Assembly: GCA_905250115.1 (NCBI GenBank)
Contig: CAJNOI010000189.1
Span: 1 to 64,000, forward strand
Origin: Adineta steineri
Lineage: Eukaryota; Rotifera; Eurotatoria; Adinetida; Adinetidae
Length of the DNA: 64,000 bases
Direction of reading: 5' to 3'
Shown: positions 11,801-21,264 of the stretch, in pieces
Layout: the number at the start of each line of letters is the position of its first letter
Position numbering within the stretch: position 1 is the stretch's first letter
The notes under the pieces: model-generated
The model's database searches: none
What the model was told of the DNA's origin: nothing
The model's input: only the letters and a program-made list of their open reading frames with translations
Translations under genes and position numbers: made by a program

Positions 11801-13452
11801 AAATTCAAATGATAATCTCTCAACAATAACACTTTCAACGAATGATATTAGTCATATATCTGATAGAAATACAAAATCTTGTTTATTTAAATTAAATTTA
11901 TTTATTAAACGTTATATCAAATTTCTGAAACTTGTATTTAAATCTATTTTACCGGATTTAAAATCATTTAAATGTTGGCAAGCTATTATTCTTATTCTAT
12001 TTGCAACATTCAATGTTGTTTTTTCTATTTTGGTAAAAAAAGCTTATTTTATTGAGAAATATCTAAACTAAATTTTTTTTATTTCAAGGATTTTAATTCA
12101 TTTTTTCCACAAGAACAAAAACGTTCTTTATTAAAATGGACAAATGATTTAAATGATGGTGTACCATTATGGCGTCGTATTCTATTATGTTTATCTGGTA
12201 TTGCTGCATTTACAAATGTTCTCAATGTAGTTTTAGTTATTCAAGGTAAAATTTCTTCATATTTTTGGGGTATTCTCGGAGCTATTCTATACGGTATTTA
12301 TTCATTTGCATATGGTTATGTTGGTGATGCACAATTATATATATTATTTTTTTTACCAATGCAATTTGTTGGCATCTATATATGGTCAAAACAACTAGAT
12401 AATCAATCGACAACACGTGTTAAATCATTAAAATTAATTGGCTGGGTATTTATAATAATACTATGTGTAGGTTTAGCATTTTTATTTTATTATGAAATAC
12501 CAGCATTTTCTAAATTATTAACATCACAATATTTTTTCGAAACAAATTTTGTTCCACATTTACTGGATGCTTCAACAAATACATTAAGTGTTGTTGCACA
12601 ATTTTTACTTATATTTTGTTATTGGGAACAATATATATTATGGGCAGGTGTGAATATAATGGCAATTATTATGTATAGTGGTAAATAATACAGATATTTC
12701 TATACTAATTGGAGTTTATAGAAAAATTCGCTGTTTTCAAAAATGATATTGTAGAGTTGAGACTGTTAATTGAAGAATGAATCGTAGACACTAATGTTAA
12801 TTATATGTATTGAGAAAAGCGCGCAAATTTCTGACCATTAGAGAGAGTAGTAATAGAACATTCAGTAATCAGTGTTTTATCTAGCTTTTTTCGTCCGAGG
12901 GCGCGAAATTAACTGCCGGGAGGGCAAAAATCTCTCTTCTGGGGGGGGGGGGGGCACCCTCCGAGAGGGCAAAAAGCCCGTGCCACTCTCCCCCCGCTGG
13001 ATAAACCACTGTCAGCAATTTAAAAATTAATAAAACTATATCACTAACGCCGTCGGTAGTATAACGATGTTTACTATATAAAAAGTTTAATCACTCTGCT
13101 TAATCGGAAAGTATCTACTATAGAAGGTTTTAATATATTTTAGGTCTTCTCGAAACAAGACTTGATATCAATGTGTTAATTGTATGGATTATGTTTACGA
13201 TTAATTCTATAGTTGGTTTAGTTATATGGTTTCGTCGATGGAAAATTTCAAAAAATACTGTATCGACTTAATTTAAATTTATTTTTTACCTGTTATTTTT
13301 TGTAATTTTGAATCTTTGCAAAACGGCACGCTTAATACCCATACGTTTAGTTAATGGACGTGGTTTCGTTTTTTTCGGGATATTCAGTTGAAAGATTAGT
13401 TTTTGTTGGAGTTATTGTTGATAATGGCGGACGTAATTGATTTGATGATGAA
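5852..13452 (-). CDS. PDZ-GEF (RAPGEF2/6-type), 3' part only, left copy
   Basis: Partial copy of the Rap guanine nucleotide exchange factor that is complete at 38534-51992. It holds the linker after the PDZ domain, the Ras-association domain ([20 protein letters not shown], near 10750-10830), the whole catalytic RasGEF domain (about 8200-9870) and the Ser-rich tail ending VTAV. The amino-terminal cyclic-nucleotide-like, RasGEF-N and PDZ exons are absent because the sequence runs into the N gap in the middle of the exon encoding [11 protein letters not shown]. All splice sites and frames inspected match the right copy, and the coding sequence looks undamaged. It is either a truncated duplicate or an allele cut by assembly. 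Confidence 0.85.
7087..7098 (-). other. 12-nt microexon of PDZ-GEF (left copy)
   Basis: Twelve bases between an AG acceptor and GTAAAC donor; mirrors 50746-50757. Inclusion changes F-G-T-Q to F-D-N-C-P-G-T-Q without shifting frame. Confidence 0.5.
8794..8965. mobile_element. Small TIR element in PDZ-GEF intron (left)
   Basis: The ends GAACGATGAGCACA and TGTGCTCATCGTTC are perfect 14-base inverted repeats about 172 bp apart, inside the 544-bp intron between the LFD and ELKSLLD exons. No coding capacity and no clear target-site duplication. The interior is richer in G+C than its surroundings. Mirrored at 48879-49050. Confidence 0.55.
8980..9160. mobile_element. hAT-like MITE, CAGTG family, copy in PDZ-GEF intron (left)
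   Basis: Starts CAATATTTTATCTAG and ends CTAAATAAAACACTG, matching the ends of the element at 12870-13011. It is 181 bp, G+C-rich, non-coding, and lies next to the element at 8794-8965. No obvious 8-bp duplication remains. Mirrored at 48684-48864. Confidence 0.6.
11336..11344 (-). other. 9-nt microexon of PDZ-GEF (left copy)
   Basis: Nine bases (ATCAACTAG on the minus strand) flanked by AG and GTAAGC; mirror of 46500-46508. It adds three residues in frame between the exon ending TKNN and the exon starting SELDTNG. Confidence 0.55.
11733..13271 (+). CDS. PnuC-like nicotinamide riboside/NMN transporter, nested antisense (left copy)
   Basis: Multi-helix membrane protein in three visible exons (11733-12032, 12089-12680, 13144-13271) encoding at least 339 residues; the initiator codon must lie in an unseen upstream exon. 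The C-terminal half resembles the bacterial PnuC family of vitamin B3 transporters: [16 protein letters not shown], then [12 protein letters not shown], and a last helix ending [12 protein letters not shown] hydrophilic Ser/Thr/Asn-rich amino end of about 80 residues precedes the first helix. The gene lies on the strand opposite PDZ-GEF, inside its intron between exons 12 and 13. Its last intron carries a MITE (12870-13011). The PnuC assignment is from motif recognition only. Confidence 0.65.
12870..13011. mobile_element. hAT-like MITE, CAGTG family, in PnuC-like gene intron (left)
   Basis: 142-bp non-coding element with ends CAGTGTTTTATCTAGC and GCTGGATAAACCACTG (inverted, 14 of 16 matching). 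It is flanked by 8-bp repeats TCAGTAAT (12862-12869) and TCAGCAAT (13012-13019), 7 of 8 matching, which fits hAT-type insertion. The interior is G+C-rich and includes a run of 14 G. Mirrored at 44827-44974, where the run is 20 C. Confidence 0.75.
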
Positions 13453-13552
13453 NNNNNNNNNNNNNNNNNNNNNNNNNNNNNNNNNNNNNNNNNNNNNNNN
13501 NNNNNNNNNNNNNNNNNNNNNNNNNNNNNNNNNNNNNNNNNNNNNNNNNNNN
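13453..13552. other. Assembly gap, 100 N
   Basis: Exactly 100 N, the usual placeholder for a gap of unknown size. It falls precisely where homology between the two arms stops: the sequence before it matches PDZ-GEF exon 12, and the sequence after it belongs to an unrelated decayed gene. The join between left arm and the middle region therefore rests on scaffolding, not on read-through sequence. Confidence 0.98.
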
Positions 13553-13870
13553 TTTTTTTACTTGATATTTTTTTATCCACTTGAGATCCTCGTCGATCTT
13601 AAATAAATATCCATTATTTTTTTCAAAGATGAATACACCATCATCACCTCTTTTCCCAAGATCAAGTTGAGTGATGACCTTTTTAAAGATAAAAAAAATT
13701 AATTGAAAAGAAACAGACTGTACATGCTTACCTCATCATTCTCAACTAAATCGAAGTTGTATTATCTCAAAAACCAATAAATAGAGACCACCAATGAGAC
13801 TGTGGATGTGGGTGGATATCTTCTCTTAAACGGCACGCAGACAGCCACCAACATCCACACCCATTCTCAA
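13553..13870 (-). pseudogene. Decayed tandem copy (unit B) of an unknown small gene
   Basis: Minus-strand sequence aligns exon by exon with unit A (14125-14561). Its first-exon remnant reads LVVSIYWFLR, then an in-frame stop, then YNFDLVEND, next to unit A's LVVFVYCFMR and CDLIEND. The second exon, VITQLDLGKRGDDGVFIFEK, follows a proper AG acceptor (13679-13680). The copy lacks a start and is cut by the N gap. The family is not recognised. Confidence 0.55.
13802..13864. repeat. Imperfect hairpin, also present near 14805
   Basis: GTGGATGTGGGTGG and CCACCAACATCCAC are inverted with 13 of 14 bases matching, about 60 bp end to end. Between them is ATATCTTCTCTTAAACGGCA, which recurs in similar form (GTGTGGGTGGGTATCTTCCC) at about 14802-14850, upstream of unit A. 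The two copies flank the two gene units and probably duplicated with them. Confidence 0.5.
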
Positions 13871-14124
13871 CATGGATATAAAACTTCTACAAATAAAAAA
13901 ATCAATTTTTTATTAAATAATTATAACTGACTTCTTCTTACGATAGTTTATCTTGAATAGCTGGTGATAAAATATGAATACCTGTATCAACAAAAAAGTT
14001 CAAAATATTTATATAAAAACGAAACTTCTTTCGAGTTTTTGATATTATTTATCTTACCCAGATCGAACAATCCAGCTCAGGAACGGTCGGTTCCAGAGAA
14101 AAATTATATTATATACTCTTCATA

Positions 14125-14561
14125 TTATCCATATTTGATATGAGCTTGTATTTTCAGTTGGACATGAATTCTTCTAATATCATGAGGCTAAAAGAACAAT
14201 AAATATATTCATACTAAACCGTATGTAATACTTTTAGTAAAACACTCACCTTAAAATAAATGAAGGCGTGGATATCGCTTCTCAAAATTTTAACCTGTAT
14301 TTTTGTTTTATTGAATGAAAAATTCATTTTGAAACTACCATCCACCTCACGTTTTTCAAGATCTAATTCAGTAATCATCGTTTGAAAGATAAATAGAATT
14401 TATTAAAAACAAAAAATACTGTATATGCTTACATCATTCTCTATTAGATCGCAGTGATGTGCTCGCATGAAGCAATAGACAAATACAACTAAACAATCAC
14501 CTTTTTCCGTAAGTTTACTCGAATTTAAATTCAAAAGTGTGTCTAAAACCTGTGTATCCAT
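14125..14561 (-). pseudogene. Unknown small gene (unit A), probably decayed
   Basis: Three exon-like blocks, 14433-14561 (43 codons from ATG: MDTQVLDTLLNLNSSKLTEK), 14250-14378 (MITELDLEKREVDGSFKMNF) and 14125-14187 (PHDIRRIHVQLK to a TAA), would give about 106 residues. Donors are good (GTAAGC, GTGAGT), but the acceptor before the second block reads CG where unit B has AG, so splicing of this model is doubtful. No family recognised. An in-frame ATG opens the second block, so a shorter product is conceivable. Confidence 0.45.
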
Positions 14562-15986
14562 TTTGTTGAATTTGAATTAAAATAGTTTATACTAAAGTAC
14601 ATAGACAAAGGTCATCTGTTTTTATATACACGTGGTGCGAGGGAGAAATACTATTATGTAATAGTGGAATATGAGAGAGAAAAGAAAAGAATAAATATGT
14701 AAATATTCGGCTTAAAAATCATTATTCATCTCTTTTAAATACTATTCTTTTGAGGAAGTAAGTCAACTTGTGATAATTATGCTAAAATCAACATATGAAG
14801 GGTGTGGGTGGGTATCTTCCCTTAGACAGCACCCAGATAGAGGTCATCACAAATCTCAAGTTGATACCAATTTCCAGTGAATGTCGGATCGCTGACATAC
14901 AGTTCATCAGTTTCATCAAAAAACAGATATCAGATATTTACTAGAGTACGGGTGTAGCTGTAAAGAGCCCCTCTTCTCTCGCAACCACACCCTCAAATAA
15001 TATTCTAATTGTAATAATACTTAATTTAGTTATATTTTATTTTATCTAATGAAAACTGAAATGTATTTTGTGTTCACGTTCAATTTTTACAAAATTTTAT
15101 TCTTGAAAATGGCTATATAATAGTCGAAACGTCAACAGTAAATGAATTTTTTAAAATTAAATTAAATTAATTTTTTTAAAATAATAGTATGATATTTTGC
15201 GCCCGTGTCATTTATAAATTCTTATTGAGTGATAGATCTATTTATAAAGTGTCACTAGCTGATATTAACTAAAAAAGTACATATTTACATATACTCTAGG
15301 ATAATACGTGACAATTCTTCTTTGACATTGTTGACATTTTTCCATTCTATTTAAGTTTTAATCTTAATTTTAAAAGCTTTTTAAGAACGAACATTTTAAT
15401 ATTTAGTTGAGGAAAAAAGCATATTAGACATGTTTTTTACAAAACAATGTCAGTTATGGAATTTAGACGCATACAAATGAAGATTAAAATGATCATTATT
15501 CAGTATAATCCTGCTTATAACTGTACTTATCGTCTGATCCTTTAAATATATATGGCGTCAAGATTGTCATCTATTTATGTATCTAAATAGAAATTACTCA
15601 TATATATTCTTCTTGTATATTTCCCATTGAATAAATGTAATCTATAGTTTAAAAATGAAAATTTTACCATTACTCATATCTCTCATTTAATAATTAATCT
15701 TCTCATTAACGTACAAAAAGAAAACATTGACACATACAAGAAGATATTCAAAAGAAAAGAAAACAAATTTTTTTTTCTAAAACAGAAGAAAAGAATCAAC
15801 AAGAAAAATTACATAGAGATGAACACAAACATAAAGATTTATAGAATTTTTATATACAATTGAAGATCACCAGAAAACAAAAAAATGTAATCATGTTAAG
15901 ATTAACATTTTCATTTCTGTCGACGGACTAGAGATCACTGTTGTCGATTTTTAAAGAGATACTATATTTCTCTTTCTTTCTTTTTT
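14562..15986. other. Spacer upstream of unit A and downstream of the Eph receptor
   Basis: AT-rich. Holds the second copy of the hairpin-associated repeat near 14802-14850 and the probable Eph 3' untranslated region next to 15987. No other gene seen. Confidence 0.5.
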
Positions 15987-18900
15987 TTATACAAGATAAC
16001 CTTCACCAGGCAACAATGATTTTGATGATATCAATACAAGTTGAGATCGTATACGTTTTAACCCATCTAATAAACGAGTTTGTTCATCTAGTGTTATATT
16101 ATTTCCAAGAATATCATTAAAATCTGATTGATTAAAATGACATATCTGGGACAGATTTGTATAACCAGTATTAAGAAATATTCTTATTAAACGATCTAAT
16201 TGTAGACTATGTAGCCATTCAATAATTGATGTAACTTGAGCAAAATTTGGTTGATCAGGATGATTAACAAAAACAAATCTATTTAAATAAATAAAAAACA
16301 ATAGATTCAAAACTTCATTGAATAATTTTTCTACCTTTGTTTTGCTAATGGAATGAGTCGACTAGGTACTTGAATAAATTGTGCTAATTGTTGGACAATT
16401 TCTACAAATTTTGGTCTCTCTAAATATTCTTCATTCCAACAGGCAATCATTAATTTATATAATACATCTGAACAACCCTAAAACAAAAAAGAAAATATTA
16501 TTTTTATGATTTGAGAATATTCTTTTTTTTGTCGTAAACAAACCATTGGAGGTGGAAGACGATAAGAATTTTTTATTGATTTAATAACATCTTGATTTGA
16601 CCAATTCCAAAACGGTCTTTCACCAAATGAAACAACTTCCCAACATAATACACCAAAACTCCATACATCAGATGCTGATGTAAATTTTCGATAATCAATT
16701 GCTTCAATAGCTGTCCAACGTATTGGAATTTTGCCACCTTTAGTTGTATAACTATCACCTTCATCAATTTCACGACTTAAACCAAAATCAGCTACTTTAC
16801 ATATAAGATCTTTATTTACAAGAATATTTCGTGCTGCTAAATCCTACAAAAATTATAAAAAATATAATTAGATGATTTTCTTTTTGAAATTTGTTTATTT
16901 ACTCGATGAACATATTTCATATCTGACAGATATCTCATTCCCGATGCTATACCACGTAACATACGTGTTAATTGTAATGTATCAAGTAATTTATTTCCTT
17001 CGTTTGCCTAGATGAGCAGAGGAAAAAAAAATAATCAAAATAAATATTTTGTAAAATGAAATTTTTCATTTTAATTTACTCGTAGATATGTATCTAATGA
17101 ACCATTCTCCATATATTCAGTTACAATCATTATTGGATGATGTTTTGTAACAACACCTTCCAAATAAATGACATTTTCGTCATCAAATTGTCCCATAATA
17201 CTCGCTTCAGATAAAAAATCTAATCGTGTTTTTTCTGTTGCACCTTGTTTTAATGTTTTTATAGCAACTGATACATCTTTCATTAAATTTAGTTTACGTA
17301 GTTTACCACGACATACATCACCAAATTCGCCTTTAATAAAAGAAAAAAAAAGAAAAGATAATGATGATGCAAGTGACACATATTATCTTCCGGGCAAAAT
17401 AATATTCAATAATCTTCTTGTTCTTTCCCTCCCAATGATCTATGACGTGATGATAGTCTCTCGACAGCCGTTTTTTCTCATCAGTTAAATGAATTTACGT
17501 AAGGCGTGTAGTTGAAGCAGAAGCATTTCTTGTTGATTGATTGAATGCACATTAATAAAAGGCTTCTCTTTCTTATTCTGTTCCGGGTCATCCCATATTC
17601 TCACATGCGAATGATGAAAATTGAATAAAATAAAAAAAAGACACACGCACAATTACGCAATATCATCTTAAAGATTACTAACTAGCACGCATGCATACTT
17701 GAACTTTAATTATATATACACATACCTCCACCAATAACCGATTCGATAACTATCAAATTTGGATCTAATTCACGTGCAAAATCTTTAACTGCTTTTGTTG
17801 GATCTTCATACTAATAAAATATTCAAATAAAATATATTTCTTATATAATTATAATAATACGAACTGTATGAGGATCAATATAGGTCTTTGCTGTTGTAGG
17901 AATTGGAGGCCATAATGGTGCTGACCCTGAAAGATGCACAACAATTATATAAAGCAAAGATATTTATCTTTATAATAGAGGAAATGAAAAAAAATCATTC
18001 TTTTTTTTTCTGTCGCCTTCTAGTCATAATGTCAAGGTCAATAAGCATGACAATCTGCCATGATTAATCAAGTAGTCTGAAAAAATATAAGCACACACTT
18101 ACAGCCAGAATTGAAGAATACATCGGGTCCATAATGACCACTCACTAGAAATAAGAAGCAGAAGATTATGATGATAAGCATATTTAAAAGAATTATAAAG
18201 TCTACAAGCAAGATATATATATAAGTATACATTTAAAAAGCATATAAAGTAGAGATGCAAACTACAAAGGCCAATAGATTTTTACATTGTGTTATAGTTT
18301 TGTTTATTGGATTACTTGTATAGCGTAACGTCATTGGCCGATAGCCACCTGTAATTACTATGATCCCACTTACCCATTAAATACACACAAAAAGAAAATA
18401 AAAAGTAAGTGTAATACGAACCTTGTCGTTTTTGATAATCTAATGATTCACAATCACTTGCTGTTTTTAATCGACATGAACGTTTTCTATACAAATAAAA
18501 AAAAGAGAGAAAACGTTTAACTTTGTTTTTAAAAATAATATTGATTTATTTACTTTTTTGAATAAATAATTGCTAAAATAATAACTGTAACAAGTAACGC
18601 AATGATAATTAATGGTCCAATAAGTAGTATATTTTTATTCTCAACAAATTTTGTTGATACATCAGTTAGTTTTGTATTTGCTAAAAATTGTTCATCAATT
18701 ATAATTGAAGTTAATGATAGAACTTTTTCATGTGTATATAAACTCCAACCAAATCTTGTATGTCCGCGTATTTGAAATTTATAATTATCGGTTGTTGTTA
18801 TTAATGTAAAATTATTATGTAACAATGTAGCAAGCATTTTCTTATGTTCATCATTTATTGACCAATAACGAATTTGATATAGATCAAAATCAATGGGTGA

Positions 18901-21264
18901 CCAATTTATTAAAATTGTATTTAAAGATATTCGTCGAATATTTATATCACGAACTAATTTTGGTACTAAAAAAACAATAAAATAGAACATGTTTTCTTTT
19001 TTGTAAGGGTTTCCTACTTGGTCGTTTTGTTGTAAATGATAAACCAACTGATTTACTTAATAAATGTGTAGAAATTTGTTCAGCATATACTTCAATATTA
19101 TAATTTGTATCAGCATCAAGACCTAATATTTGTACACTAATAAAACAAAAATTAATTCTTACTATTTTATTTTATTCTATTTAAAAATACTTTGTATTAT
19201 TTATGAATGTTCGATTTGGATAATATGATATATAAGATTCACAAGGTACTAATCGATCTTCAATTAAATGATTACATTCAATACGATATACAATATCATT
19301 TGGATTTGCAATTGCTTGTTTCCATGAAATTTTAACTGATGCTTGATCTATGTCATCTACAGTTACATTTTGTGGTTCAAGAGGACTTCCTGTAGAAAAA
19401 AAAAAATTTTATAAAGAGAAATAAAGTTGTAATAAAATATTATAATTTACCTATACAAGGTGACTTGGATAATGATGTATTTAGACGAAAAAATCCATCG
19501 TTACATATACAAGATGATGCAGCTTTATCTTTTGTATAGCTATTCAATGGACATGGTTCACATCGTTGATTATTACTAATAGTCGATTTATACGTTCCAA
19601 TAGAACACGCTTAAAAGAAACAACAAAGAAAAATTTGTTTTTAGAACGATGGATACCATCTGTTGTTTCTTTGTATAAAAGTATATGTATACTCATAAAT
19701 ACACTTATATTCTTTCTTTCTCTCGTGTCTAATGTTGCAATGATTATGGACAAAATGGATACTTTTTTTTGTCTGTTTCTCCCAGATGGTGTGTGTGTGT
19801 GCGAGTTGACAAGCTCGTTAGACCGTATATGTATATCAATGAGAATGAGGGCGGATGAAAAAAAGGTGTGCGACAGGTGAATGAATGTCGAAACGTTTCC
19901 ATTATTCTGTTAAATGAAAAAAAAAAGAAATGAGGGACAGTAGTCAAAGTTAATTATACGGATAGAAAAGACAAAGACAATGAATGTTCGTACATGCATA
20001 GAATTAGAAAGAAGGTCACCTGAATGAGTACGTATAGATGTATATATATATATGCTATCCTCAAGGGTGAATGAAACATGTTATTTTGACAAGTTTCAAC
20101 TACCTATTATATCGAACAACTCCATCAATGACATGATTTGAATGAAGCTAATTTGATCTAATCTCAACCAACTTCTATACATACATACCCTTGCAAATGG
20201 CACGAGATAGAAGACCATTATTCATATTATTATTATTATCAATAAGAAGTTCGTAACCATCTTGACAATGACAACTATCACTTAATGATGTTTCTTGAAA
20301 AGTCCATTCGCCTAAGATGAATACAATTAGCAAAATCAAATAATAACGATCTCTATATGTATATGTATATATACCATTGCCTTTACAAAAACCTAGTGGT
20401 TTATGTATTGTTTTGGAATTTGTTGTACAAATTCCATGACGTTGAACAATATCTGTTAAATATGCACCAGTTGGTGTTTCAGGAAAATGCACGAGACCAA
20501 ATGTTGTATCTTCACAAAGACGATAATATATTTTGACATATAATAATGATACACATGCTCCTTGATCGCGAAAAGCAATGTAAAAACCATTTTTATTTAC
20601 GGATATTCCACGAGTTTTAACATTAACCGTTAAATTATTTCCGTTCGATGACGATGATGAAGATGATGAGGATGCGGATGATGAGGATGAAGATTGACTA
20701 CCATAATTATTTGATGTAAAACGATTTCCAGCAATAATATCAACTAATTGATAAGATGACCATAGAAGATCATTATCTTCAAAATCACTTTCATGTATAT
20801 AAAGTTCAAATGTTTCACGACATGAACGTATTTCATTTGGTGTTTGAAATGTTGAACAATCACGAATAGAAAATCCAAGTTCAATTTCAATACGTGAAGC
20901 TTGTTGACGTTTAAAAAAAGGTGAACGTAACCAATTATCAACATGACGTTCTGATGTTATATCACATACGTATTGTGTACGCCATAATGTCGATGTTGAT
21001 GATGATAGTAAAAGCGTTGGAAATGTTTTTGCTTCGAAACTTAATTCACCCCATCCATCATTTAAATTTCCATTATTGGATGTTTTATCCCAATTTAAAT
21101 AATCACGAGCTTCTCTTGTGTCTAATAAAACGACTGAAAAAAAAATAAAACAAGTAATCAAATTAGTGCATTTATAATCTTAATTTGTATGCTATACCTT
21201 CTTTTGTTGCTTGTACAATTGAATAAATAAAGCAATTTACAATAAAAAATAATTTCATAATCAT
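15987..21264 (-). CDS. Eph receptor tyrosine kinase
   Basis: Transmembrane receptor for ephrins in contact-dependent signalling. In order on the minus strand: signal peptide ([19 protein letters not shown]), ephrin-binding domain (from [16 protein letters not shown], about 20390-21133), Cys-rich EGF-like region ([26 protein letters not shown]), two fibronectin III domains, a membrane helix near 18560-18640, a juxtamembrane segment with the conserved TYIDPHTYEDP tyrosines, the kinase (GEFGDVCRG loop, [27 protein letters not shown]) and a C-terminal SAM domain ending GYLV. Odd points: the usual APE triplet reads AIE ([11 protein letters not shown]), and a long Ser run (about 20640-20690) interrupts the ephrin-binding domain. 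About 16 exons with short introns, apart from several of about 400-570 bp. Member-level orthology (EphA or EphB) is not assignable by eye. Confidence 0.93.

Larger units (their letters stand above)
1..13452. repeat. Left arm of large inverted repeat
   Basis: This block is the reverse complement of about 44388-57839, in the same gene order: PDZ-GEF 3' exons with a nested PnuC-like gene, NPC2, UPB1. Paired coordinates sum to 57838-57844 throughout, so net indels are tiny; one step of 6 comes from a G run of 14 here against a C run of 20 on the right. NPC2 and PnuC-like proteins are identical between arms. The arm begins at the window edge, so it may extend further, and ends exactly at the N gap. 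Confidence 0.97.

Noticed and set aside
13553-14561. Proteasome inhibitor PI31 N-terminal domain
   Set aside because: Only a vague likeness of GDCLVVFVYCFM to the start of that domain; the central conserved block is missing, so I do not assign it.
20921-21148. Plus-strand frame opposite the Eph ligand-binding exon
   Set aside because: Shadow of the minus-strand coding exon, which has clear family motifs.
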